DNA from: Collimonas sp. OK607
Lineage (GTDB): Bacteria; Pseudomonadota; Gammaproteobacteria; Burkholderiales; Burkholderiaceae_D
DNA: 35,269 nucleotides
Assembly: GCF_900111995.1 (NCBI RefSeq)
Contig: NZ_FOKF01000044.1
Span: 1 to 35,269 of the forward strand
Reading direction: 5' to 3'
The position numbers and the translations under genes were made by a program. Positions 16,233 to 25,445 of this stretch are shown piece by piece. The notes beneath the pieces were generated by a model. The model had not been told where the DNA came from. It saw only the letters and a program-made list of their open reading frames with translations, and searched no databases. The number at the start of each line of letters is the position of its first letter. Within the stretch, counting starts at the first letter, position 1.

Positions 16233-17345
16233 TCAACGGGCCGAAGCTCGCATTGAATGAACCAGAGGAAAACGACGCACAGTAGTTTCGTCACAACGCG
16301 CCTGCGCCCCGACTAATTTCTCAGCGTCCTCTTCGATCGGCTCAGTGCCGGCCAAAGCTGTTGGCTGAAGATGCTGGAAACTGGTTAACGGCAGTCCGCT
16401 CTTCAAAAAATAGAGCGGACGATGCTTGCTTTCGTCGAACATGCGGGCGAGATACTCCCCGATGACGCCGATACTCAGCAGTTGCATACCGCCGAGAAAC
16501 ATGATCGCGACCAGCAAGGATGGATAGCCCGGTACCGGATTACCATAAATCAGCGTACGCAGGATGATGTAGAAGCCATAGCCGAAAGCGCCGACAGCGC
16601 TTACCAAACCGGCGTAGGTAGCCACCTTGAGCGGGATGCCGGTAAAAGAGGTGATGCCTTCGAGCGCGAAATTCCACAGTTTCCAGTAATTCCACTTTGT
16701 GGTCCCCGCGAAACGGGGCGCACGCCGGTAGGGAACCGCCTTTTGCGGGTAGCCGATCCAGGTGAACAAGCCTTTCATGAAGCGGTGCTGCTCACGCAAC
16801 TGAGCGATGGCGCCGACCGCGCGTCGACTCAACAAGCGATAGTCGCCGGTGTCTTCGGGAATGCGGATCTGACACATTTTTTGGATCAGCCGGTAAAATA
16901 AAAACGCAGTGGTTTTTTTGAGCATGCCCTCGCCGTCGCGGCAAGTGCGCATGGCGTACACGACATCGTAGCCGGTGAGCCATTGCGCGATAAGTTCGGG
17001 AATCAGTTCCGGCGGATCCTGCAGATCGGCATCGATGACGATCACGGCATCGCTATCGGCGTGATCTAGGCCGGCGGTAAGCGCAATTTCCTTGCCGAAA
17101 TTGCGGCTCAGGTCTACCAACATCACACGCGCATCTCGCGTCTGCAGTTCGTTGATGACGTCGACCGTGCCGTCGGTACTGCCGTCGTTGACGTAGATGA
17201 ACTGGCTACTCATGTCTACAGTATTGAGCACAGCGCACAGCCGCCGGTGGAATTCGGGCAAGACTTCCTGTTCGTTAAAGACCGGGACCACAATCGACAA
17301 CGATCTCCGGGGAACTTGTTCTAGCTCCATTTTGTCGAGTAGCAT
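16233..17345 (-). CDS. Family 2 glycosyltransferase, GtrB/DPM1/ArnC-like with C-terminal membrane helices
   Basis: The 370-residue protein has a GT-A domain (about 15-240) with SIVVPVFNEQEVL, YVNDGSTDGT, the metal-binding VIDADLQDPPELIPEL and GDYRLLSRRAV. Two membrane helices (about 250-320) follow, the architecture of polyprenyl-phosphate glycosyltransferases that load a sugar onto undecaprenyl phosphate (GtrB, ArnC, YfdH). The C-terminal 60 residues are polar and unrecognised. The start is ATG 17345 with GGAGGGG eight bases upstream. It is the last of three minus-strand genes after tadC (membrane protein, methyltransferase, this gene). Its product could feed a lipid-linked sugar to a glycan or protein O-modification pathway. 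Confidence 0.9.
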   Translation of the reverse strand: MLLDKMELEQVPRRSLSIVVPVFNEQEVLPEFHRRLCAVLNTVDMSSQFIYVNDGSTDGTVDVINELQTRDARVMLVDLSRNFGKEIALTAGLDHADSDAVIVIDADLQDPPELIPELIAQWLTGYDVVYAMRTCRDGEGMLKKTTAFLFYRLIQKMCQIRIPEDTGDYRLLSRRAVGAIAQLREQHRFMKGLFTWIGYPQKAVPYRRAPRFAGTTKWNYWKLWNFALEGITSFTGIPLKVATYAGLVSAVGAFGYGFYIILRTLIYGNPVPGYPSLLVAIMFLGGMQLLSIGVIGEYLARMFDESKHRPLYFLKSGLPLTSFQHLQPTALAGTEPIEEDAEKLVGAQARCDETTVRRFPLVHSMRASAR

Positions 17346-17472
17346 TGCTTACCCCTCCAAGTCATAAAACATGTGGCACCCGATCACGGCATCGGAAAAC
17401 TCAACAGGAACACGAGCTTGTCGATTACCGGGCCGGCACTTGCATTAGTTCCACCAGCGTTCAACATAACTA

Positions 17473-18237
17473 TCATTGGCGGGCTGGACGCCCTATGTAA
17501 TATTGGGTCCATAACAGCCCGGAGCCGACCTTGCCGCGCAATTTCCGCTCCAGCCACTGTTCCAACCTCAATCCGATTGCGCCACCAAATTCGGCAACCA
17601 AGGGCAGGTATAGCCCCGACTGGTATCGATCCGTAACCTCAAAACCGGCGGCGACCATCTGACTCTCCACCGTGCGCGCCGTCATCAGGTTGATGTGGCC
17701 CGTTTCCAGTATCGGTTCGCCGTAAATACGCCGCACCAGCTGAATCACACCGGGAAGAAAAGCGACCTTAGCCGCCAGTTCGAGCGGACTGTAGCGCTGC
17801 GGCGTCGACAGTACCAGCACCCCGCCCGGTTTAAGCAAACGCTGCATACCGCTCAACGCCGCCGCCGAGTTGGCAATATGTTCGATAACCTCGGTGCACA
17901 GAATGAGATCGAAACTGTGCGCAGGCAAGGACGAGGCGCATATATCGTCCAGCGCCAGTTGCAGGTTAGGCAGCTTTTCCCGCAAGGGTGCGGCATGATT
18001 CAGGAAGGCGGTTTCGATGTCGGTAGCGAACAGTTCGTCAAACAGGTTCGCCAGCACAGGCAAGTAAACGCCAGAGCCTGGCCCAACCTCCAACGCGCGC
18101 GCATGGGCCGACGGCGCGTAGCGGCGCAGCGCATCAAAAATCCAGTCGCGCCTGGTACAGTGCAGCCAGCGCCGGGTCGGATTACTGGAACGGTACAACG
18201 TTTCCTGCAGCGCCACCAATTCAAGTTCGGAAGCCAT
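17473..18237 (-). CDS. Class I SAM-dependent methyltransferase
   Basis: The 254-residue protein has the Rossmann methyltransferase signature. Motif I is ALEVGPGSGVYLPVLA (about 48-63), motif II-like acidic residues are in LFATDIE, and motif IV lies in FDLILCTEVIEHI, with LLKPGGVLVLSTPQRYSP after it. The style is that of the UbiE/Coq5-like group often found in glycan and lipopolysaccharide clusters. The start has AGGGAG eight bases upstream. It lies 65 bases after the polytopic membrane protein and 127 bases before the glycosyltransferase, all on one strand. The acceptor molecule is unknown; a sugar, lipid-linked intermediate or protein are all possible. Confidence 0.87.
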   Translation of the reverse strand: MASELELVALQETLYRSSNPTRRWLHCTRRDWIFDALRRYAPSAHARALEVGPGSGVYLPVLANLFDELFATDIETAFLNHAAPLREKLPNLQLALDDICASSLPAHSFDLILCTEVIEHIANSAAALSGMQRLLKPGGVLVLSTPQRYSPLELAAKVAFLPGVIQLVRRIYGEPILETGHINLMTARTVESQMVAAGFEVTDRYQSGLYLPLVAEFGGAIGLRLEQWLERKLRGKVGSGLLWTQYYIGRPARQ

Positions 18238-18302
18238 GACATCTCCCTCTGGTTCCTTGGTCCCGGCTTGGATACCGGGTTGTAATTTGTTCGCCAGGAC
18301 TG

Positions 18303-19856
18303 CTAACCTGGTCCTTGGTTCGCTGCCTTGCTCAGCAGCGCCTGAAATTTCGAGGTATTGCGCAGCAAGACTGAATGGTGCTGGTCAAAATAGACCTCTT
18401 TGAAACTGCCTTCCGCCAACAGCAGTTGCCGGATCGGCGCGTCCTTGCCAACGATGGCAAAGTCGATCGAGAGCCGGTCGAACTTCTCTTTCCAATTGGC
18501 TTTGCCTGAGTAGATGTCCAGAAAATCTGTAAGAAATTTGTCGCCGTATATGTCCGCACGCCCGTCAATAAACACTTTCAAGGCGGGCGACAAACGATAA
18601 ATCAGATACCCCCCCTCACCGTAGTTATTGAACATGTTGCCGGTGATGCCGTTGGCAGCCACAAAATTGGCTGCGTTGACCGGCAGCACTTCATTGACTT
18701 TCTCTTTGTCGTTGGAATGATATGTCGGCGCGTAGGCCACCAGGCTGGTAGTGAAGATAGCCAGCACGATCCAGTTCAATACGAATTCACCTTGGCCCAG
18801 TTCTTTACTGCTGCCAAGCCATTTCGTATACCACGACGCCAGGCTCGATCGATGCCAACTCGCCGAAATAGTCGCTATGGTGCCTCGTGAAAGCGCGAGG
18901 GCAATGAAAGGGACGACGGCCAAGACGGCCACTGGAATATGCCGGGTCGCCAGAAAGCCCATCACAATGAAAAAAGCTGGAATCAGAACTTCCGTGATAT
19001 CAGGTTTACGTGATGCAAAGCTGTAGGAAAGGATGAAGATCAGAACAAGCATCAGGTATGCTTTTGGGCCGAAATCATGGAAATTCGGACTTTGCCATTC
19101 CTGTATCAGGTCGTTTGCCGCCATGCCGAGTACCTGGAAGGGATACAGCCAGTGCGCCAGGAATCCCGGATTAATCAGACTCGCTAACGTAGTAGCGCAC
19201 ACCACCTGGGTCAGCCAGACCAGACGCTGCTTTTGCTGGCGCGTGCGTGCATGGCCCATCCAGTAATTGATCCATTCGCTGGACGTGAACAGGCCGACGA
19301 GCGCGATGCCGATCAGGTAGCCGCCGTGGGCGTTTACCCAAATTACCATCAGGAAGGGCAGCAGGAGCAGGGATCGTCCTGCGTTGTAATATTTATGGGT
19401 CAGCAACACAAACAGGAAAATGGCGAAGCAGCAATAGGTGATTAGCTGCGGTCGCGGTGCAAGACCGCCGGCAAAAGGGAGAGCCGCAATAAACATCAGG
19501 ACAGATGCGACTGCTGTCGACTGCGCGATTCGCCGTGTAAGGACAAAGACAATACCGAGGGCGGACATCGCGAAAGTGACGGTTAACAACTTCACCCCCA
19601 GCGGCCCCAACCATGCGAACATACCGTACAGCACAACCTCAAAGAGCCACTCATGCAACACCCAAGGTTGTCCGAAGCGCGTGAATGAGAAGATGTCGCC
19701 CGCTGGCAGCGCATGATGGGAGAGGATGTATTCTCCCGTTTTGAGATGCCAAAAATAGTCAGGGTCGATTAGAGGTTGAATAAAAAGCAGCAGCAGGAAT
19801 ACGGCAATGAACGACAGCCTTGTTTTATTGAGCAGCGTGGTTATGGTCATTAACAT
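18303..19856 (-). CDS. Polytopic membrane protein, GT-C-like, function unknown
   Basis: The 517-residue protein has about 10-12 predicted membrane helices followed by a soluble C-terminal part of some 130 residues. The first periplasmic loop, after helix 1, contains PLIDPDYFWHLKTGEYIL and PAGDIFSFTRFGQPWVLHEW. Acidic residues directly after helix 1 and a C-terminal globular domain are the layout of GT-C glycosyltransferases using polyprenyl-linked donors. The C-terminal motif NNYGEGGYLIYRL, followed by VFIDGRADIYGD, recurs in a family I know only as uncharacterised membrane proteins. The ribosome-binding site is poor, and ATGs at 19856 and 19850 are both possible. Next to a polyprenyl-phosphate glycosyltransferase gene, a sugar-transfer role is a reasonable guess, not proven. 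Confidence 0.75.
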   Translation of the reverse strand: MLMTITTLLNKTRLSFIAVFLLLLFIQPLIDPDYFWHLKTGEYILSHHALPAGDIFSFTRFGQPWVLHEWLFEVVLYGMFAWLGPLGVKLLTVTFAMSALGIVFVLTRRIAQSTAVASVLMFIAALPFAGGLAPRPQLITYCCFAIFLFVLLTHKYYNAGRSLLLLPFLMVIWVNAHGGYLIGIALVGLFTSSEWINYWMGHARTRQQKQRLVWLTQVVCATTLASLINPGFLAHWLYPFQVLGMAANDLIQEWQSPNFHDFGPKAYLMLVLIFILSYSFASRKPDITEVLIPAFFIVMGFLATRHIPVAVLAVVPFIALALSRGTIATISASWHRSSLASWYTKWLGSSKELGQGEFVLNWIVLAIFTTSLVAYAPTYHSNDKEKVNEVLPVNAANFVAANGITGNMFNNYGEGGYLIYRLSPALKVFIDGRADIYGDKFLTDFLDIYSGKANWKEKFDRLSIDFAIVGKDAPIRQLLLAEGSFKEVYFDQHHSVLLRNTSKFQALLSKAANQGPG

Positions 19857-20045
19857 GGTGGGCAGACTTTTATGTACTTCGACATGAAGAAGCCGTTTTG
19901 AAATGAATCAGCACAAACGATCTTGTGAAGGCTAATAAGCAATAGCTGGAAAATTCGCATCCCTCATACAATGCAACCGGCAAGGCAGATTCATTGAGCG
20001 AACCCGCCCTATTACGTCCGGTTCTTTTGCCATCGTTTCAAACTC

Positions 20046-20957
20046 TTAGTGCCCGCCGCTTAACATTGGCAGTATGGTTCTGACAATTTGAATCACAGCC
20101 GGCCCCAGGATGACCATGATAATTGACGGAAATATGAAAACCACCAAGGGAACCAGCATTTTTGTAGGGACCTTGGCCGCCATTTCCTCGGCACGTACTT
20201 GCCTCTTGTGCCGCAGATCATCGGAAAATACCCGCAGGGACTCGCCAATACTTGTTCCGAACTTGTCTGCCTGAGTTAGCATGGTGGCGAATGTACCTAT
20301 TTCCTCAATCCCCGTACGCAGGGCGAGATTGCGCAAGGATTTTTCTCGTGTCCCCCCCGCCCTCATTTCCAAGTTGGTCAAGTGCAGCTCCTCTGCCAAG
20401 GCGACACTTTTCATCTTGATTTCGTCAGCCACTTTGGTGAGACCTGCATCCAATCCTAAACCTGCTTCGACACAAACCAGCATCAGATCTGCCGCATCAG
20501 GGAAGCTTTCAAAAATTTCCCGTCTGCGCATGCTGACCATCCAATGGAGCAGAAGATTAGGCAGGTAACAGCCGAGCATGGCTGCCAACATCAGGTACAG
20601 CAAAAACGTCAGACCATCAGAACGCGTCATTGTTCTCAACGCCATGAATGCCAGCGCCGCAAAGACAAGAGGCAGTAATGTTTTGATGCCAAAATAAATC
20701 AGCCGCGCATCGTCATGCCGAATTCCTGCATTGAGAAATTTGACACGTAGCGGTGATGCTTCCCAATTGCCGGTTGGCGAAGATAGCTCAGCAAAGGGAC
20801 CAACCAGATTCACCATGGTTTCAGTCCATTGCGGCTTCTCAGTCGGATTGGACATTGCTTGCAGTCGCTGTTCTGTTTTAGTTGGGGTCAGCCAGAAAAA
20901 CAACCCTGTCAGTCCCAGCGTTACAGTGAAGAAAATGAGTACGGATAGCATTAACAT
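20046..20957 (-). CDS. tadC: Tad pilus inner-membrane platform protein TadC
   Basis: This protein (about 303 residues) is the second GspF-like platform component of the Tad/Flp secretion system. It has an N-terminal membrane anchor, a cytoplasmic T2SSF domain (EIFESFPDAADLMLVCVEAGLGLDAGLTKVAD, positions about 150-185) and C-terminal helices (LVPLVVFIFPSIIMVILGPA). It acts with TadB to anchor the TadA ATPase and assemble pilins. Two start codons lie six bases apart: ATG 20963 is only one base from its Shine-Dalgarno AAGGGAG, while ATG 20957 has ideal spacing, so 20957 is preferred. It lies directly after tadB and is the last recognisable tad gene in the row. Confidence 0.93.
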   Translation of the reverse strand: MLMLSVLIFFTVTLGLTGLFFWLTPTKTEQRLQAMSNPTEKPQWTETMVNLVGPFAELSSPTGNWEASPLRVKFLNAGIRHDDARLIYFGIKTLLPLVFAALAFMALRTMTRSDGLTFLLYLMLAAMLGCYLPNLLLHWMVSMRRREIFESFPDAADLMLVCVEAGLGLDAGLTKVADEIKMKSVALAEELHLTNLEMRAGGTREKSLRNLALRTGIEEIGTFATMLTQADKFGTSIGESLRVFSDDLRHKRQVRAEEMAAKVPTKMLVPLVVFIFPSIIMVILGPAVIQIVRTILPMLSGGH

Positions 20958-20969
20958 TTTCATTCTCCC

Positions 20970-21962
20970 TTATACCCGGATTCTAATTATTTTTCTTAGA
21001 ACCAAAATACCGATAGCCATCATTATGAGCATGTATTTGATTATCGTGATGCCGATAGGATCGTGCCACAAGGGGGCCATGAAATCCGGATTCAAGAGAC
21101 TCATGGCTGCGCCCAATGCGAATGGCATGAGTCCTAAAATCCAGGCAGATAAACGCCCCTCCGATGACAATACCCTGATCTTGGAAAATAGCTTCAAGCG
21201 TTCACGAATCAAGCGGCTCAAGTTGCCGAGTACTTCGGTCAGGTTGCCGCCTGAGTCGCGTTGAATCAACACCGCGACAACAAAGTAGCGCAGATCGGTA
21301 ATCGGTACGCGTTCGCTCAGGTTAGTCAACGCCTGCTGCATCGATACGCCAAAATTTACTTCATCGTGGACGATGCGGAATTCGCCGGCAATCGGCTCCG
21401 CCATTTCATCTCCAATCATTTGCAAACCGGACGAAAATGCATGTCCGGAACGCAACGCCCTGCTCATCAGATCTAGCGCTTCAGGCAATTGTTGCTCAAT
21501 TCTGGTTAAACGGCGACTCCGCTTACGGCGTACATAGAGTAATGGCAAAGCAGCCAGCGCGATGCCAATCATCCCCCCAAACAGGATGGATTGATGAATC
21601 AGGAAAGTCATCATCAGGCAACCCGCCACTCCCAATGCCAAACATGATAACAAGAGCTTGGATACGGTCCAGCCCAGGCCCGCCTGCAGGATGAATCTAT
21701 CCAACCTGCGTGCTCTGGGAAGGTTCAGCAGCATTCTCTCGAATACCGGTATTTCGCTCAGCATCCGCTCTTTCAATAGTTGCGATTGCTTGGTCTTATC
21801 AAGAGAAGCCGAGAGTGCTTGCAGGCGCTTCGCAATTTTTTTTGCTTGCGGCCCCCTGTATGATTTCCACATCAAATAGAAGCCTTCCAGAAGCAGGACC
21901 ACGGCGACGAAAACAAGCACTGCTATGATCAGGAAGGCGTTACCACCGATTGACTGCAGCAT
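20970..21962 (-). CDS. tadB: Tad pilus inner-membrane platform protein TadB
   Basis: This is the first GspF-like platform protein of the Tad system (330 residues from the chosen start). Features are the N-terminal membrane helix (FLIIAVLVFVAVVLLLEGFY), a pair of central helices, and the T2SSF domain with LPEALDLMSRALRSGHAFSS, NFGVSMQQALTNLSERV and QRDSGGNLTEVLGNLSRLIRE. It forms the TadB/TadC base that couples ATP hydrolysis by TadA to pilin extraction. The start at ATG 21962 is chosen because AAAGGAG precedes it at proper spacing; an ATG at 21980, overlapping tadA, has no such site. It sits between tadA and tadC. Confidence 0.93.
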   Translation of the reverse strand: MLQSIGGNAFLIIAVLVFVAVVLLLEGFYLMWKSYRGPQAKKIAKRLQALSASLDKTKQSQLLKERMLSEIPVFERMLLNLPRARRLDRFILQAGLGWTVSKLLLSCLALGVAGCLMMTFLIHQSILFGGMIGIALAALPLLYVRRKRSRRLTRIEQQLPEALDLMSRALRSGHAFSSGLQMIGDEMAEPIAGEFRIVHDEVNFGVSMQQALTNLSERVPITDLRYFVVAVLIQRDSGGNLTEVLGNLSRLIRERLKLFSKIRVLSSEGRLSAWILGLMPFALGAAMSLLNPDFMAPLWHDPIGITIIKYMLIMMAIGILVLRKIIRIRV

Positions 21963-21976
21963 GATTGCCGCTCCTT

Positions 21977-23329
21977 TCATTGGTAATGTTTAGCGGGATC
22001 GAACATGGCGTCCGGCAATACCACACCGAACGAGCGCAGGCGTTCCATAAACTTCGGTCTCACGCCTGTCGCATGAAAATAGCCTTGGACCTCGCCGTCG
22101 CCGCCAACACCGGTTTGCTTGAAAGCGAATATTTCTTGCATGGTGATTACATCGCCCTCCATGCCAGTTATCTCTTGAATGCTGGTGATTTTTCGCTTGC
22201 CGTCGGTCAATCGGATAGCTTGGAGCACTATCGTAATGGCCGAAGCAATTTGCTGTCGCGCGGCTTTGTGCGGCAGATTGAGATTTGCCATGCCCACCAT
22301 GTTTTCGAGCCGGGATAGCGCATCTCGCGGCGTATTGGCGTGGATGGTGGTGAGCGATCCTTCATGTCCTGTATTCATCGCTTGCAGCATGTCGGCTGCT
22401 TCGGCGCCGCGTACTTCGCCAATGATGATCCGGTCAGGCCGCATCCGCAACGCGTTGCGCACCAAAGCACGCTGGGTAATCTCACCTTTGCCCTCAATAT
22501 TCATTGGCCGCGTTTCCATGCGCACCACGTGCGGCTGCTGCATCTGCAGCTCCGCTGCATCTTCGATGGTGACAATGCGTTCCGAGACCGGAATGTAGCC
22601 GGACAGGATGTTCAACAATGTCGTCTTGCCGGCGCCGGTGCCGCCGGAGATTATCATGTTGACTTTAGCCTTGCTCAACCCCTCCAGCATGAACGCCATT
22701 TCCGGTGTCAAGCTCTTGAGCTCGCTGACCAGATTATCCATCTTGAGGGGAATATGCGCGAATCGGCGTATCGACATCATGGGACCATCCAGCGCTACCG
22801 GCGGAATGACTGCATTGACCCGCGATCCGTCTGGCAACCTGGCGTCTACCATAGGGCTCGACTCATCAATCCGCCGCCCCACCAATGACACAATTTTGTC
22901 GATGATGCGCAGCAGGTGCTTTTCATCGGTAAAGGTGACGTTGGTCAGTTCCAGCTTGCCCCTGCGCTCCACATAGATCTGTTCATAAGAATTGACCAGG
23001 ATATCGGAGACGGTTGGATCGGCCATCAACAATTCCAGCGGGCCGAATCCAAGCATTTCATGCTGAATATCGCGGATAAGCGAACGTCGCTCGAGGTCAT
23101 TGATCACCGCTTGCTCTTCGTAAAGCAAACGTTCAACCATCGTAGCGATTTCTTGCCGCAACATTTCGGGGGCCAAGGTTTCCAGTGCCGTCAAATCGAA
23201 TTTATCCAGCAGCTTGAGATGGATCCTGCCCTTCAATATCTTGTACGCATCGCTTGCAACCTGTCCCTGCCCCTGAGGTTGTTCGACAGGCTCTATCCTG
23301 ACGGCGTTTAATTTTTCTCGGAAAGACAT
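21977..23329 (-). CDS. tadA: Tad pilus assembly ATPase TadA (CpaF family)
   Basis: The 450-residue protein is a VirB11/PilT-superfamily secretion ATPase that powers Flp pilus assembly. The nucleotide-binding site is [14 protein letters not shown] (about 225-240), the Asp box is [12 protein letters not shown], Walker B lies in [14 protein letters not shown], and the His box is [18 protein letters not shown]. The N-terminal CpaF region ([24 protein letters not shown]) is intact. The start is set at ATG 23329 because GGAG stands nine bases upstream and CpaF proteins begin at such a point. An in-frame GTG at 23404, overlapping tadZ, would add 25 residues. The gene is in the conserved order tadZ-tadA-tadB-tadC. 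Confidence 0.95.
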   Translation of the reverse strand: MSFREKLNAVRIEPVEQPQGQGQVASDAYKILKGRIHLKLLDKFDLTALETLAPEMLRQEIATMVERLLYEEQAVINDLERRSLIRDIQHEMLGFGPLELLMADPTVSDILVNSYEQIYVERRGKLELTNVTFTDEKHLLRIIDKIVSLVGRRIDESSPMVDARLPDGSRVNAVIPPVALDGPMMSIRRFAHIPLKMDNLVSELKSLTPEMAFMLEGLSKAKVNMIISGGTGAGKTTLLNILSGYIPVSERIVTIEDAAELQMQQPHVVRMETRPMNIEGKGEITQRALVRNALRMRPDRIIIGEVRGAEAADMLQAMNTGHEGSLTTIHANTPRDALSRLENMVGMANLNLPHKAARQQIASAITIVLQAIRLTDGKRKITSIQEITGMEGDVITMQEIFAFKQTGVGGDGEVQGYFHATGVRPKFMERLRSFGVVLPDAMFDPAKHYQ

Positions 23330-23400
23330 GTTATATGCTCCGGTTACGCTTGCTGGTTGACGCTGAGGTTCGACTGAAAATTTGCGACTCGGGGCCCTGA

Positions 23401-24552
23401 TCACGCCCGCCTAAACAGCCGGCCTAACAAACTCCGACTTTCTTCTTCCCTGGGGCTTAGCGATAGCGCGAATGCAGCCAAATTCCTGGTCACCGCATTC
23501 GAACGTGCAGCTTCCATCATCGGGTCGCCGTGATTGATCGATGCATTGACCTCTTTATACGAATTGGGAACAGTGTGCAGAGTGACCGTCCCTAACGAAT
23601 TCCGTATCTGATCGATGCCAACTTCACCGCTCTTCTCGTAGCGGTTGACTATCAACTCGACCTTGTCCATCGGATAGCCCAGCGATTTGAATATTGTCAG
23701 CAGTTTCTTGGCATTCCGGATGTATGGCAGCCCTGCCTGCAATACCGGGAAAATCCGGTCGGCACGATCCAGCGCCTTTATCGTCAGTGTGTCCAGGGTC
23801 CTGCCTACATCGAGCAATATGAAGTCGTATTGGGTTACCGCCAGGTTGAGGATGACGTCGATATGCTCAGGCTTCATCTCCATGGCTTGCGCTGGATCTT
23901 CCGGCGCCGCAAGTATGCTGTAGTTCGGCGCCACCCTGACGGTACTGGCCGCCAGAAACGTTGCGTCCAGCCGGCTAATATCGCGAGCGACATCAGCCAG
24001 AGTCGAGGTGGGTGCGCCATCATGCACAAACGACAGTGCTTCGCCAAATTGCAGATTCAAGTCTATTAGCAATACTGACTTGGCTTCCGCCAGCTGGTAA
24101 CCGAGATTGGTCGCCAGGAAAGTAGCGCCGCTACCGCCTTTGCATGGCATGAACGCCAGTATCCGGCCGAGAGTCCTGACGTGGCTGCCGATACGCTTGG
24201 CCGCGATGCGGCTGACAGCGGCTTCCAGCGCACTGGCAGTCACCGGCGAAGGTAGCACTTCCCGCACGCCGGCACGCATCGAGTTGATCAGGAATTCGGG
24301 CGTGTGCGTGGCGCAGAGCAGGATGACCGCGATGCTCGGGTGATGGGTAGTGACATATTCGACCTGGGCAAGTTCGGTCGGGTCGCAGCACATGCCCTCA
24401 ACGAGCATCAGGTCCGGCTGCTCCTGTTCGGCGACGATACGCATCCGGCTTTTACCGCCTTCAACCAACGTGGCCGAGTGCGAGTGCGTACCCAGGATCC
24501 TGCCCATCTCTTGCAGGTTATTGATATTGGGAGAAATCACCGCGATTTTCAT
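23401..24552 (-). CDS. tadZ: Tad locus localisation protein TadZ/CpaE
   Basis: The protein (383 residues from ATG 24552) has an N-terminal receiver-like domain (about 1-125) lacking a normal phospho-Asp pocket. It is followed by a ParA/MinD-type ATPase domain with KGGSGATFLATNLGYQLA, where the deviant Walker A lysine position reads Ala, as in TadZ proteins. LLIDLNLQFGEA and YDFILLDVGRTLD give the Walker A' and B regions. TadZ/CpaE localises the Tad machine, often to a pole. ATG 24552 is favoured over ATG 24579 because AGGGA lies at good spacing and the protein then begins MKIAVISPN. Located between the tadE-like pair and tadA. Confidence 0.92.
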   Translation of the reverse strand: MKIAVISPNINNLQEMGRILGTHSHSATLVEGGKSRMRIVAEQEQPDLMLVEGMCCDPTELAQVEYVTTHHPSIAVILLCATHTPEFLINSMRAGVREVLPSPVTASALEAAVSRIAAKRIGSHVRTLGRILAFMPCKGGSGATFLATNLGYQLAEAKSVLLIDLNLQFGEALSFVHDGAPTSTLADVARDISRLDATFLAASTVRVAPNYSILAAPEDPAQAMEMKPEHIDVILNLAVTQYDFILLDVGRTLDTLTIKALDRADRIFPVLQAGLPYIRNAKKLLTIFKSLGYPMDKVELIVNRYEKSGEVGIDQIRNSLGTVTLHTVPNSYKEVNASINHGDPMMEAARSNAVTRNLAAFALSLSPREEESRSLLGRLFRRA

Positions 24553-24569
24553 TTTTATTTCCCTGAGTG

Positions 24570-24998
24570 TTAGGAACAAATTGCCGTACTGTTCGGGTCT
24601 TGCCGCATGACTTCCCGTGGCAAATAGGTAGAAAAAACGGGCATCGCGAATGCGGCAAGTTTTGTACTACCTGCGATAGGCGATATCCATTGGTAGTTGA
24701 GACCGGTAATCGTCACCGTTACCCCCGCACAAGTAGAGGCGGTGCAGCCAGCGGGGCTCCATGCCAGATCGATGGCTGAAATCTGCGGCAAAAGGGCTTG
24801 CATCTTCGCCAGAACCGCCGCCTCCTGAGTAGTGTCATCGCAGACAACGGCGTACCGCGCTCCAGCCCGTGTGGCCTCGTTCGCCGCATTCCAGGTAAAA
24901 AGCATGCGGCTGAAGTCGGTTATTCCCAACAAAAAAGTCAGGAAAAGAATCAGCACTAAAGCGAACTCCACCGCAGTGGCTCCAGATTGATTTTTCAT
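24570..24998 (-). CDS. tadF: TadE-like pseudopilin (second of pair, TadF position)
   Basis: The 142-residue protein is a TadE-family pseudopilin with the prepilin-type processing motif SG|ATAVEFALVLILFLTFLL: Gly at -1, Glu at +5 and a long hydrophobic helix. Two Cys (AGCTASTCAG) fall in the periplasmic part. TadE and TadF are minor pilins cut by TadV and needed for Flp fibre formation. The start at ATG 24998 overlaps the stop of the preceding tadE-like gene in ATGA, with GGAGC just upstream. An open frame extends further to 25160, but that part is a shadow of tadE. Confidence 0.88.
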   Translation of the reverse strand: MKNQSGATAVEFALVLILFLTFLLGITDFSRMLFTWNAANEATRAGARYAVVCDDTTQEAAVLAKMQALLPQISAIDLAWSPAGCTASTCAGVTVTITGLNYQWISPIAGSTKLAAFAMPVFSTYLPREVMRQDPNSTAICS

Positions 24999-25435
24999 AG
25001 CGAGCTCCGCATGGTCGCGCTGATATTGCTGTAAGTGATACCATTTGCCGTGCCGCCGAACGAAACGCCAAACACGCTCCCGAACAACGGCTTGAATTGG
25101 TAACCGCTCACCGTAACCGTCACGGTGTTGATCAACGGATTGGAACCTGCCGTTTGCCAAGTCGGCGTCAGCACTTTTCCCAAGGTAAGGCCAAGCGTCA
25201 AAGGCGTTCCGGTTCCGGCTGTATTGCCGTAAACCACCAGATTTTTTGCTTCGGCGGTATGGGTTCCTGGTGTCTGCACCGACAGATAACGAACCGCATC
25301 CCGCACCGACTTGGTAATCGTGTTGTACTGGTACATCGCCCGGCCAAATTCCGTTGTAATGAAAGTTAGGAACAACAGTAATGGCAGGACCAAGGCAAAT
25401 TCAACGGCCGCCGTCCCTTTCTGCCTAGTTTTCAT
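24995..25435 (-). CDS. tadE: TadE-like pseudopilin
   Basis: This 146-residue minor pilin starts with a short basic leader, MKTRQKG, followed by TAAVEFALVLPLLLFLTFIT. That is a TadV-type cleavage site (Gly at -1, Glu at +5) plus hydrophobic helix. The rest is periplasmic and Gly/Thr-rich. TadE-type pseudopilins probably sit at the base or tip of the Flp fibre. GAGGA precedes the start. It begins 10 bases after tadG and overlaps the next tadE-like gene by 4 bases, indicating tight co-translation. Confidence 0.9.
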   Translation of the reverse strand: MKTRQKGTAAVEFALVLPLLLFLTFITTEFGRAMYQYNTITKSVRDAVRYLSVQTPGTHTAEAKNLVVYGNTAGTGTPLTLGLTLGKVLTPTWQTAGSNPLINTVTVTVSGYQFKPLFGSVFGVSFGGTANGITYSNISATMRSSL

Positions 25436-25445
25436 GACAGTCCTC

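Noticed and set aside
24999-25160. 54-residue extension of the TadF-like protein
   Set aside because: It lies entirely inside tadE in another frame; the pilin leader begins at ATG 24998.
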